DNA from: an uncultured Bacilli bacterium
GTDB lineage: Bacteria > Bacillota_I > Bacilli_A > RF39 > UBA660
DNA: 32,288 nt
Reading direction: 5' to 3'
Assembly (NCBI GenBank): GCA_944350315.1
Contig: CALVON010000036.1
Coordinates: 1-32,288 of the forward strand
Part shown: piece by piece, positions 22,792 to 29,590 of the stretch
How positions within the stretch are numbered: the stretch's first letter is position 1
How the letters are laid out: every line of letters starts with the position of its first letter
Translations under genes and position numbers: made by a program
Notes under the pieces: generated by a model
The model's input: the letters and a program-made list of their open reading frames with translations, nothing else
Database searches by the model: none
What the model was told of the DNA's origin: nothing

Positions 22792-22819
22792 TCATATATT
22801 TAAAATAATTACATATTAT
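22792..22819 (+). promoter_or_regulatory. Candidate SigE-type promoter of gerM
   Basis: TCATATA (22792-22798; 6 of 7 to KMATATT), 13-bp spacer, CATATTAT (22812-22819). The same -10 followed by A/T-ATTG occurs in front of the spoVID-like gene. Confidence 0.4.
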
Positions 22820-22834
22820 TAATTGGGTGATGTC

Positions 22835-23788
22835 ATGTTAAGGAGAATGCTATATAGAAAATTAGCGGTAGCAACATCTATTTTACTTGTTATATTTATG
22901 ATGTATTTAATTCCCAATAATAAAGAAGAAATTGAAATAGAACAAAAATTAGAATATGTTTATCCGAATGATTTAGAAGTTATATATTTACTTGATAGTT
23001 ATGATAATGTATCAAGAACTGTACTTAGTGTTAATATGCAAGATGAAATAACAAAATCAAAAGATTTAATAGATGGATTAACAATTGGGGGAAAAAAACA
23101 GGATAAATTACCAAATGGATTTAAGGGATTATTACCTAGTGAAACAAAACTTCTTGATATTAGTTTAACTGATGGAATTCTTAAATTAAATTTTTCAAAA
23201 GAATTTAATAATGTTAAAGAAGAATATGAAGAAAAGTTGGTTGAAGCACTTACATATACTTTAACTAGTATAGATGGGGTAGATAAAATAGAGATATATG
23301 TAGATGGTAGTAAATTAGAATATTTACCAAATAGTAAGAAAAAGTTACCAGATAAATTAGATAAAAACTATGGAATAAATAAGCAATATGAAATGACTAC
23401 GTTAAATGATATATATTCATATACAGTATATTATGTTATGAATTATAATGATGCTACCTATTATACTCCAGTAACAAAGTATGTTAATAATAATAATCAA
23501 GATAAAGTAAAAGTAATTATTGATGAATTGGCAACATCTTTATCATATGAGAGTAATTTGATGAGTTATTTAAATAGTAATGTTAAGTTATTAGATTATG
23601 AGATCATTGATGATACTGTCAAATTAGAATTTAATGATTTAATATTATCTGACATTACTAATAATTTAATTTTAGAAGAAGTTATATATACAATAGGGCT
23701 ATCTTTGTGTGACGAATTAGATGTTACAGAAGTAATATTTATGGTAAATAGTCAAGAAATTTCTACTTTTTCTTTGAGTGATATTTAG
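22835..23788 (+). CDS. gerM: Germination/sporulation protein GerM
   Basis: 317 residues from ATG 22835 (GGGTGA site). One N-terminal span (KLAVATSILLVIFMMYLI), no lipobox cysteine, so it is membrane-anchored rather than a lipoprotein as in Bacillus. Two GerMN domains follow, at about 45-160 (KLLDISLTDGILKLNFSKEF, then ALTYTLTSIDGVDKIEIYVDG) and 190-315 (VKLLDYEIIDDTVKLEFND, then EEVIYTIGLSLCDELDVTEV). In Bacillus GerM is made in the mother cell and helps SpoIIQ and spore assembly; the SpoIIIAH gene nearby belongs to the same channel complex. A strong terminator follows. Confidence 0.9.
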   Translation: MLRRMLYRKLAVATSILLVIFMMYLIPNNKEEIEIEQKLEYVYPNDLEVIYLLDSYDNVSRTVLSVNMQDEITKSKDLIDGLTIGGKKQDKLPNGFKGLLPSETKLLDISLTDGILKLNFSKEFNNVKEEYEEKLVEALTYTLTSIDGVDKIEIYVDGSKLEYLPNSKKKLPDKLDKNYGINKQYEMTTLNDIYSYTVYYVMNYNDATYYTPVTKYVNNNNQDKVKVIIDELATSLSYESNLMSYLNSNVKLLDYEIIDDTVKLEFNDLILSDITNNLILEEVIYTIGLSLCDELDVTEVIFMVNSQEISTFSLSDI

Positions 23789-23816
23789 TATTAATATTAA
23801 AAAATTATATAAAAAA

Positions 23817-23850
23817 GGCCTTTAAGCAATTTACTTAAAGGTCACTTTTA
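23817..23850 (+). terminator. Terminator after gerM
   Basis: GGCCTTTAAG (23817-23826), loop CAATTTA, CTTAAAGGTC (23834-23843), then ACTTTTATT. One G-U pair. Confidence 0.8.
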
Positions 23851-23970
23851 TTATGTATAGATTATAACATATTCATAATATTTTTGCCTATATTTAAATT
23901 ATCAAAACATTTTAATTTGCTTTTTCATTTTCCGAAATTAACAATATTTTAAAATTTTGTTAAAAAGTAT

Positions 23971-23999
23971 TGAAAATTAGATTGAAATGTTATATAATT
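23971..23999 (+). promoter_or_regulatory. SigA-type promoter of the tRNA gene
   Basis: TTGAAA (23971-23976), 17-bp spacer, TATAAT (23994-23999). The transcript would begin near 24006, about 20 nt before the mature tRNA. Confidence 0.65.
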
Positions 24000-24025
24000 A
24001 ATTAGCAGTTGAGAAATTGCTAATT

Positions 24026-24102
24026 GTCCTCATAGCTCAGCTGGATAGAGCACACGCCTTCTAAGCGTGCGGTCGAAGGTTCGAATCCTTCTGGGGACGC
24101 CA
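24026..24102 (+). tRNA. tRNA-Arg (anticodon UCU)
   Basis: 77 nt including encoded CCA. Acceptor arm GTCCTCA pairs with TGGGGAC (one G-U), discriminator G. D-arm AGCTCAGCTGGATAGAGC, anticodon stem CACGC/GCGTG around loop CTTCTAA with anticodon TCT, and T-arm with TTCGAAT. It reads AGA, the main Arg codon here. A 6-bp terminator follows. Confidence 0.97.
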
Positions 24103-24113
24103 TTATAAATATT

Positions 24114-24140
24114 AGCCACGTAAGTGGTTTTTTTCTTTTT
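24114..24140 (+). terminator. Terminator after the tRNA
   Basis: AGCCAC (24114-24119), loop GTAA, GTGGTT (24124-24129) with one G-U, then a long T-rich run. Confidence 0.75.
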
Positions 24141-24200
24141 TATTTTTAATTATTTAGTATTAAGTATAAAATAGTGATAATAATAATGATAGGTGATATC

Positions 24201-24689
24201 ATGATAAAGAGTAAGGGAATAATTATTAGTGTTTTAATTATATTGTTAGTCTTTTTATCAACTATTGCTGTTACATATTCAGTGGTTATTAATGTGGTAT
24301 CAAATAATGAAATTTATGAGATAGTTAATGTTATTAGAATAAGGGATTTGATGACTGATAATAATGGTAATTATAATAGTGCATATTATAATGTTAAAAA
24401 CAAGTTGAATATTAGCGATGATGAAGCTAATTTATTAATGGAGTCTTCTAAATTAAATGAATCTTTAAAAATTGTTCTTAATAGTATTGTTTCATATAAA
24501 GTTGATAATGATTTGGATAGTAAGATGAGTAATGATGAATTATATAATTTAATAGTTAGTTCAGTTAATGAAGATGATAATATTAGTAATAATCTTAAAA
24601 ATAAGGTAATTGAAAATAGTAAAATATATATTAATGATATATCGAAATTCTTATATGATATAGATGTTTCTTTGTTAGGTAATAATTAA
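24201..24689 (+). CDS. Small single-span membrane protein, unknown
   Basis: 162 residues from ATG 24201 (AGGTGAT site; an in-frame GTG/ATG string upstream at 24174-24188 has none). One N-terminal span (GIIISVLIILLVFLSTIAVTY) and an Asn/Asp/Ser-rich helical extracytoplasmic part. No cysteine, no recognised family. The next gene starts on its stop codon (TAATG), so both proteins are probably made together. Its position between gerM and the spore-coat genes could mean a sporulation role, but nothing in the sequence proves it. Confidence 0.65.
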   Translation: MIKSKGIIISVLIILLVFLSTIAVTYSVVINVVSNNEIYEIVNVIRIRDLMTDNNGNYNSAYYNVKNKLNISDDEANLLMESSKLNESLKIVLNSIVSYKVDNDLDSKMSNDELYNLIVSSVNEDDNISNNLKNKVIENSKIYINDISKFLYDIDVSLLGNN

Positions 24690-25003
24690 TGATAGGATAT
24701 ATATTATATGGAATAATTTTAGCTATAGTAATAATATTAATTATTAAGATAAATAATGAATTACTTATAATTAAGATATTTAGTATATTATCATTTTTAT
24801 TATCTTTTAGTGTATTTTTTATTGGTTATTTAATTAAGATAATAATAGATAATAAAATAAATTTTATTAATAGTATAGTTATTAGTAATTTTATATTTAA
24901 TAAGTTTATAGCAATAGGGTTTATAAATTTGATTATAGGTCTATTATTTGCTATTTTGTATATTTTACTGATTATAATATATAAAAAAAGAGTTAATAAA
25001 TAA
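24689..25003 (+). CDS. Small polytopic membrane protein, unknown
   Basis: 104 residues, very hydrophobic, with about three membrane spans (1-20, 28-52, 75-98) and a positive C-terminus (YKKRVNK). Start ATG overlaps the preceding TAA by one base; AGGTAA lies upstream. It overlaps the 3' end of the convergent NlpC/P60 gene by 11 bases. No recognised family. With the preceding gene it forms a two-gene membrane unit. Confidence 0.6.
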   Translation: MIGYILYGIILAIVIILIIKINNELLIIKIFSILSFLLSFSVFFIGYLIKIIIDNKINFINSIVISNFIFNKFIAIGFINLIIGLLFAILYILLIIIYKKRVNK

Positions 25004-26006
25004 CTCTTCTATAGGTTTTTGCTCCTGAAAATATTGGGGCTATAGTAATTCCTGTTTGACTGGTTCCGGCATGAACCATCAGACCGTTTCCAACATATAT
25101 ACCAACATGTCCATAGTAATATACGACAAGGTCTCCTGGTAATAAAGCGGATTGTGGAATTTCAATACCTATATAAATTTGACTAGTAGAAGATCTTGGT
25201 AATTTATAACCAAAATTAGCATAAATGCTCATTGTAAAACCTGAACAATCAGTACCATTAGTTAATGATGTTCCTCCATAAACATATGGGTTTCCAATAA
25301 ATTGCTTTGAAAATTCTACTATATTATTTCTTAAATTAGTCTTTTCTTCTTCTGAGAGAAGGCTATTTTTTTGATTATTAAATTGATTCATTTGTTCAAT
25401 ACTAGCATTGTAGTAAAAATTATATACAGGCTTGGGTTTTTCCTCGATTGTAATATTAGTAGTAATATAACTTTTATTGTTGTTTCCATCTGTTGCGATG
25501 ATTGTTACTTCTTTTTCACCACTTGTTGTACTATCAATTTTTTCATCTAGGGTTAATGTGCACCCAGATAGGTCGTAGCAAGTTGCAATATCTTCAGCTT
25601 CTACGTCACTATTATATTTAAATTTATTATTTTCTTTAATTGTAATTACTGGATTAATTGTATCAATAACGGTAATTGTGGATTTAACATTTGTCATTTT
25701 GCTAAATAGATAAATAGGGTCATTGTATACTAAATAGTAAGAAAATACACCAGTTTTTTCAATATTTCCTAGTTTATCAGTTGGAGCATTCGTTTCTATA
25801 TTAAAATTTTCATCATTTAATATTTTCAAATAACCGTATACTTCATCTGGAATTGGGTTACCAAGTTCAATGGTTATTTCCTCTAATTTATAATAAATAT
25901 TCCTTTCATAATATGCTCCAGTTAAGAATGTTAAACACATTATAATTACCATTGTATGAATACATAAATCAACAATTTTCTTTAATTTACACCGTTCACT
26001 TTTCAT
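24993..26006 (-). CDS. NlpC/P60 cell-wall peptidase with Ig-like domain
   Basis: 337 residues from the ATG at 26006. Longer frames start at 26012, 26024 or 26051, but a promoter (TTGACT/TATTAT) overlaps the last two, so transcription begins inside them. Residues 11-31 span the membrane. About 45-115 and 116-187 look like DUF5011/Ig-type strands (TINPVITIKENN). The C-terminal ~120 residues are an NlpC/P60 hydrolase: Cys254 in GTDCSGFTMS, His300 in YYGHVGIYVG, His312 in MVHAGTS. These enzymes cut peptide bridges in peptidoglycan. It is a surface-anchored wall hydrolase, lying divergently from the spore-coat genes. Confidence 0.9.
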   Translation of the reverse strand: MKSERCKLKKIVDLCIHTMVIIMCLTFLTGAYYERNIYYKLEEITIELGNPIPDEVYGYLKILNDENFNIETNAPTDKLGNIEKTGVFSYYLVYNDPIYLFSKMTNVKSTITVIDTINPVITIKENNKFKYNSDVEAEDIATCYDLSGCTLTLDEKIDSTTSGEKEVTIIATDGNNNKSYITTNITIEEKPKPVYNFYYNASIEQMNQFNNQKNSLLSEEEKTNLRNNIVEFSKQFIGNPYVYGGTSLTNGTDCSGFTMSIYANFGYKLPRSSTSQIYIGIEIPQSALLPGDLVVYYYGHVGIYVGNGLMVHAGTSQTGITIAPIFSGAKTYRRVIY

Positions 26007-26022
26007 ATGCATCACGTTATCC

Positions 26023-26051
26023 ATAATAACACAATCAAAAATTAAAGTCAA
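26023..26051 (-). promoter_or_regulatory. SigA-type promoter of the NlpC/P60 gene
   Basis: Minus strand TTGACT (26051-26046), 17-bp spacer, TATTAT (26028-26023). The start near 26016 leaves only about 10 nt before the ATG at 26006, with GTGAT as ribosome site. Confidence 0.65.
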
Positions 26052-26114
26052 ACATTTTTACATTTTGATTTACATATATAAGTAATCATATATAATAATT
26101 TTAAATTTAAAAAG

Positions 26115-26142
26115 GTATTTTTTTTATTATATATCATATTAT
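26115..26142 (+). promoter_or_regulatory. Candidate SigE-type promoter of the spoVID-like gene
   Basis: GTATTTT (26115-26121), 13-bp spacer, CATATTAT (26135-26142). The -35 is weak; the -10 and following TTATTG resemble the gerM promoter. Confidence 0.35.
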
Positions 26143-26161
26143 TTATTGAAAGGATGATTAT

Positions 26162-26935
26162 ATGAAAAAAATAGTGCCATTTAATAATATTTTAGAGTTT
26201 AATACTGATGTATGTGAGATAACATCAATATCTTTAGAGCATAAATTAGATGTTAGTGATGATATGATTAGTGGGGTATTCTATATAACAGGTGAATATA
26301 AAATAACAGATGGGCAATTAGAGAGGGACAAGTTTTCTTTTGAATTACCTTTTGATATAGCTTTGGGTAATAGTTATGATAGGGATACCTTAGTTATTGA
26401 TATTGATGATTTTAGATATGATATTGTAGATAATAATAAATTGAAAGTTAATATAGATTTATATATTGATGGAAAAGAAGTTGTTATTGATGAAGACAAA
26501 GATAAAGATGAAAATTTAAATTCTTCAAATCTTGAAAAAGCAGAAACATCTGAAGAATTAGAAATGACTGATAATGTATTAAGAGAGGATGAAAAAACAA
26601 GTGACGAAATTATAGAGCCAATGATAATTCCTTCAAAAGAAAAAATTACTTTACTTGATGAAATGTTAGATGAAAATGAGGAGAAAATAGAAATGAAAGA
26701 TAATATTGATATTGATAATAATAATGAAAATAATAATGAAAATGTAAATATTTTTAATAGCTTTGAAAATGAAGAAAAATATGTAACTTATAGAGTATAT
26801 AAAGTAATAGATGGGGATACTGTTGATAAAATAATTGAAAAATATAATGTTAGTAAGGAAGAGTTAGAGAAATATAATAATATTGCTGATATTAAGATTG
26901 GGGATAATTTGATTATACCTGCTAATGATAAATAA
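26162..26935 (+). CDS. spoVID: SpoVID-like spore coat assembly protein (LysM)
   Basis: 257 residues, AAAGGATGAT site. The N-terminal ~105 residues match the SpoVID/SPOCS-type domain: FNTDVCEITSISLEHKLDV, then GVFYITGEYKITD and SFELPFDIAL. A long acidic, Asn/Glu-rich linker (110-205) follows, and a C-terminal LysM (207-257; TYRVYKVIDGDTVDKIIEKY, then IKIGDNLIIP). In Bacillus SpoVID encases the forming spore and recruits coat proteins. The next gene is a YsxE-like protein, as in Bacillus (spoVID-ysxE). It is less than half the Bacillus length, mainly in the linker. Confidence 0.85.
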   Translation: MKKIVPFNNILEFNTDVCEITSISLEHKLDVSDDMISGVFYITGEYKITDGQLERDKFSFELPFDIALGNSYDRDTLVIDIDDFRYDIVDNNKLKVNIDLYIDGKEVVIDEDKDKDENLNSSNLEKAETSEELEMTDNVLREDEKTSDEIIEPMIIPSKEKITLLDEMLDENEEKIEMKDNIDIDNNNENNNENVNIFNSFENEEKYVTYRVYKVIDGDTVDKIIEKYNVSKEELEKYNNIADIKIGDNLIIPANDK

Positions 26936-27776
26936 AATTACAGTTAAAAATGGCGTTAGGATAATTAATGATGAGTATGTAATAAAAAAGAAAAAAAAAG
27001 ATATAGAAAATATTTATAATTATTTATTATCTAGATCTTTTGATTATTTTCCAGAGATATTAAAAGAAGAAAATGATAATATTTATTATAGATATATTAA
27101 AGATATTGATGAACCTAAAGAGCAAAAGATGGTTGATTTGATAAATTTGACTAGTTTACTTCATAATAAGACTACTTTTTATAAAGAAGTAGATATTGAT
27201 TATTATAAATATTTATATGAAAAAGTTAATAATGATATAGATAGTGTTTATAATTATTATAATGTTATTATGGATAATATTGATAATGAAGTGTATATGT
27301 CTCCTTCTAATTATTTGATAGCTAGGAATATATCTATTATATATAATTCACTTAGATATGCAAAAAATAGTATTAGTAAATGGTATATGATGAATGAAAA
27401 TAATAGAAAAATAAGAGTAGTAATGAATCATAATAGATTAGGACTAGATCATTATATAAAAAATGATAAGCCATATTTAATTAATTTTGATAAAGCAAAT
27501 ATAGATATGCCAGTATTTGATATAGTATATTTATATAAAAAGCATTATTTGGAATTTGAATTTAGTGATTTGTTTAAAATATATTTATCAAAATATCCTT
27601 TTAATAAGAGTGAAATGACATTATTTTTAACTTTAATATCGATACCTGATAGAATTTATGAAAAAGATACTGAATATAAGAGAGTATTAGAAATTAGAAG
27701 AATAATAGATTATATTTATAAAAGTTCTAGTTTAGTAGCAGAATATGAGATAAAAGAGCAAACTAATAAAAGTTGA
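26925..27776 (+). CDS. YsxE/CotS-family spore coat protein (kinase-like)
   Basis: 283 residues; ATG overlaps the spoVID-like gene by 11 bases and has no ribosome site of its own, so translation is coupled. The fold is that of the CotS/YsxE aminoglycoside-phosphotransferase-like proteins: N-terminal lobe with VIKKKKKDIENIYNYLLSR, YRYIKDIDEP hinge, LINLTSLLHNKT, and the catalytic-loop region VVMNHNRLGLDHYI followed by LINFDKANIDMPVFDI. The catalytic motif has Asn and Asp equivalents but is not a full H-x-D-x-x-x-x-N, so activity is uncertain. It is likely a coat constituent or coat-assembly enzyme. Confidence 0.75.
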   Translation: MINKITVKNGVRIINDEYVIKKKKKDIENIYNYLLSRSFDYFPEILKEENDNIYYRYIKDIDEPKEQKMVDLINLTSLLHNKTTFYKEVDIDYYKYLYEKVNNDIDSVYNYYNVIMDNIDNEVYMSPSNYLIARNISIIYNSLRYAKNSISKWYMMNENNRKIRVVMNHNRLGLDHYIKNDKPYLINFDKANIDMPVFDIVYLYKKHYLEFEFSDLFKIYLSKYPFNKSEMTLFLTLISIPDRIYEKDTEYKRVLEIRRIIDYIYKSSSLVAEYEIKEQTNKS

Positions 27777-27935
27777 AAATTCACAAAATAGAACCAAAAC
27801 GTTTAAAAAACATGGTAATATTAATGTAATAATAAATTGATAAAAAATAATAATTACTAGGGCTATTGTAGCAAGTAAACATAAAAATTTTAGACCTACG
27901 AAAAATCTGAAAATATTAAAAAAATTGTTTAACAT
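27732..27935 (-). CDS. Possible small hydrophobic protein
   Basis: 67 residues, mostly hydrophobic, with about two membrane spans (FLCLLATIALVIIIFYQFII and LILPCFLNVLVLFC). AGGTGAT lies 3-9 bases before the ATG at 27935, the site type used elsewhere here. A SigK-like pattern (AC-N16-CATAATTTA on the minus strand, 27976-27950) lies upstream, but it would start transcription within the ribosome site. It overlaps the ysxE-like 3' end by 45 bases on the opposite strand. AT-rich DNA often gives such frames by chance. Confidence 0.35.
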   Translation of the reverse strand: MLNNFFNIFRFFVGLKFLCLLATIALVIIIFYQFIITLILPCFLNVLVLFCEFSTFISLLFYLIFCY

Positions 27936-27978
27936 AGGATCACCTAGTATAAATTATGCAAAAAAAAAATATTTGTGC

Positions 27979-28007
27979 TTGACAAAATGATTGATATGTA
28001 ATATAAT
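27979..28007 (+). promoter_or_regulatory. Consensus SigA promoter of the infC operon
   Basis: TTGACA (27979-27984), 17-bp spacer, TATAAT (28002-28007): a perfect match at both hexamers, the strongest promoter of the window. Start expected near 28014. Confidence 0.85.
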
Positions 28008-28008
28008 T

Positions 28009-28149
28009 TTTACCGAGAAACGGAAAGTAGATGTATTTATCTCACCTGATTAGATATAGCTAATAGGTAAACAGCCATATACATATAATATTTTATTATG
28101 ATAATGTGTTGGGTTTGGTGAATACAGAAAGTTTCTGTATTCATTTTTT
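28009..28149 (+). ncRNA. L20-type autoregulatory leader of infC-rpmI-rplT
   Basis: TTTACC (28009-28014) can pair with GGTAAA (28066-28071), enclosing AGAT/ATCT (28029-28042) and a bulged 8-bp hairpin (28045-28067) that partly competes with it. An intrinsic terminator follows at 28119-28149. In Firmicutes, L20 binds this leader and causes premature termination. The class is recognised by position and layout, not by a full consensus match. Confidence 0.55.
28119..28149 (+). terminator. Attenuator before infC
   Basis: TGAATACAGAA (28119-28129), loop AGT, TTCTGTATTCA (28133-28143), then six T. It ends right where the infC ribosome site GGAGGTG (28152) begins. Confidence 0.85.
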
Positions 28150-28164
28150 ATGGAGGTGTTATTT

Positions 28165-28686
28165 ATAACAAAGGAAAGGGAAAATCCAATTAATGAAGAG
28201 ATAAGGGCAAAAGAGATGATGGTTATTGGGCCGAATAGAGAACAGTTAGGGGTTAAATCTAAGGAAGATGCTTTAACTTTAGCTAAATATGCTGGTTTTG
28301 ATTTAGTGCTTATGAGTGATAGTGGTGATATACCAGTATGTAAGATTATGGACTATAATAAATTTAAATATGAGAAAAAAAAGAAGGCAAAAGATGCTTT
28401 AAAAAAACAAAGAGAGACTATTGTTGAGATAAAAGAATTTAGATTATCAATAACAATTGATGTTCATGATTTTAATACTAGGGTAAAAAATGCTCGAAAG
28501 AACTTAGAAAAAGGTGCAAAAATTAAAGCAAGTATTAGATTTAAAGGTCGACAAATATCCCATCCAGAACTTGCCAAAGATGTGCTTCTTAGATTCAGTA
28601 ATGAACTTTCTGATATTGCAGATATAGAAATTATGCCTAAATTAGAAGGCAGAAGTATGTATATGCAATTAACACCAAAAAAATAA
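28165..28686 (+). CDS. infC: Translation initiation factor IF-3, AUA start
   Basis: 173 residues. IF-3 N-domain: NPINEEIRAKEMMVIGPNRE, EQLGVKSKEDALTLAKYAGF, LVLMS; linker of KKKKAKDALKKQ; C-domain: IKEFRLSITIDVHDFNTRVK, ARKNLEKGAKIKASIRFKGR. The protein blocks premature joining of the ribosomal subunits and checks start codons. The only ATG in this frame (28150) lies at the terminator's end and its second base runs into the ribosome site GGAGGTG. The correctly spaced start is ATA at 28165, giving the usual N-terminus. Non-AUG starts are typical for infC and permit feedback control by IF-3. Confidence 0.9.
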   Translation: MTKERENPINEEIRAKEMMVIGPNREQLGVKSKEDALTLAKYAGFDLVLMSDSGDIPVCKIMDYNKFKYEKKKKAKDALKKQRETIVEIKEFRLSITIDVHDFNTRVKNARKNLEKGAKIKASIRFKGRQISHPELAKDVLLRFSNELSDIADIEIMPKLEGRSMYMQLTPKK

Positions 28687-28700
28687 AAGGAGATTTAGTT

Positions 28701-28904
28701 ATGACAAAAGTTAAAAAAAATAAGATGAAAACTCATAAAGGTATGAAAAAAGTATTTAAAGTAAGAAAAAGTGGTAGTATTTCTATGTCTAAGCAAGGTG
28801 TTTTACATAATACTGGTAAAAGAACTGCTAAAACTAATAGACAAAAGAGAAATGGTAATGAATTACATAAATCAGACTACAAAAGAATTAAAGATTTAAT
28901 ATAG
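28701..28904 (+). CDS. rpmI: 50S ribosomal protein L35
   Basis: 67 residues, AAAGGAGA site, 14 bases after infC. The Lys/Arg-rich L35 pattern is clear: [39 protein letters not shown]. Second gene of the conserved infC-rpmI-rplT operon. The protein is part of the large subunit. Slightly longer than the usual 64-66. Confidence 0.95.
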   Translation: MTKVKKNKMKTHKGMKKVFKVRKSGSISMSKQGVLHNTGKRTAKTNRQKRNGNELHKSDYKRIKDLI

Positions 28905-28914
28905 GAGGACGAAA

Positions 28915-29454
28915 ATGACAAGAGTTAAAGGTGGAACAATAGCACGTGCTAGAAGAAAAAAAGTATTAAAAGAAGCTAAAGGTTATTTTGGAAGTAAACA
29001 TAGATTATATAAGACAGCTCATGAGCAATTAATGCATTCTGGACAATATGCATTTAGAGACAGAAGACAAAATAAGAGAAACTTTAGAAAATTATGGATT
29101 ACAAGAATTAATGCTGCATGTAGAGAAAATGAAATTAGTTATTCTAAGTTTATTAATGGTTTAAATAAAGCAGGAGTTACTATTAATAGAAAGATGTTAT
29201 CAGAGATTGCAATTGATAATAAAGAAGCGTTTAGTGATTTAGTAGTTATTGCAAAAGATGCTTTAGCTGGTAAGGCTTATACTCCAAAAGAAGTATCTTT
29301 GGTAAAGGAAGAAAAAGTAGTAGAAAAAAAGCCTGCTGCTAAAAAAAGTACTTCTACTGTAAAAAAGACTACTACTGCAAAAAGTGAAACAGTTAAAAGT
29401 AATACTACAAAGAAGACAACAGTAAAAGCTAAAACAAAAACTGAAGAAAAGTAA
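28915..29454 (+). CDS. rplT: 50S ribosomal protein L20 with long Lys/Thr-rich tail
   Basis: 179 residues, AGGAGG site, 10 bases after rpmI. The first ~119 match L20 throughout ([60 protein letters not shown]). The remaining ~60 are a low-complexity extension of Lys, Thr, Ala and Ser with [11 protein letters not shown] and [14 protein letters not shown]. Standard L20 is about 118. L20 is needed early in large-subunit assembly and represses its own operon through the leader. A terminator follows. Confidence 0.95.
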   Translation: MTRVKGGTIARARRKKVLKEAKGYFGSKHRLYKTAHEQLMHSGQYAFRDRRQNKRNFRKLWITRINAACRENEISYSKFINGLNKAGVTINRKMLSEIAIDNKEAFSDLVVIAKDALAGKAYTPKEVSLVKEEKVVEKKPAAKKSTSTVKKTTTAKSETVKSNTTKKTTVKAKTKTEEK

Positions 29455-29466
29455 TATATGTTAACG

Positions 29467-29494
29467 GAAGATAGTGTTTTATCTTCTTTTTTTA
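29467..29494 (+). terminator. Terminator after rplT
   Basis: GAAGATA (29467-29473), loop GTGTTT, TATCTTC (29480-29486), then T7. Confidence 0.8.
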
Positions 29495-29526
29495 TGATAA
29501 AAAATTTAAAAAATAGTGTTTTTAAA

Positions 29527-29555
29527 TAGACATATAACTATAAATTTGTTATAAT
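29527..29555 (+). promoter_or_regulatory. SigA-type promoter of the surface-protein gene
   Basis: TAGACA (29527-29532), 17-bp spacer, TATAAT (29550-29555). Leader of about 29 nt to ATG 29591. Confidence 0.6.
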
Positions 29556-29590
29556 TAAGTTAATGATAAGATAGTCGACGGAGGCATATT

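Noticed and set aside
24001-24024. ATTAGCA/TGCTAAT repeat before the tRNA as a second CIRCE element
   Set aside because: The gap between TTAGCA and TGCTAA is 10 bases instead of the 15 of CIRCE, and it lies after the promoter; more likely a leader hairpin.
28150-28164. ATG at 28150 as the infC start
   Set aside because: It lies at the end of the attenuator T-run, has no ribosome site before it and overlaps GGAGGTG; the ATA at 28165 is correctly spaced and gives the usual IF-3 length.
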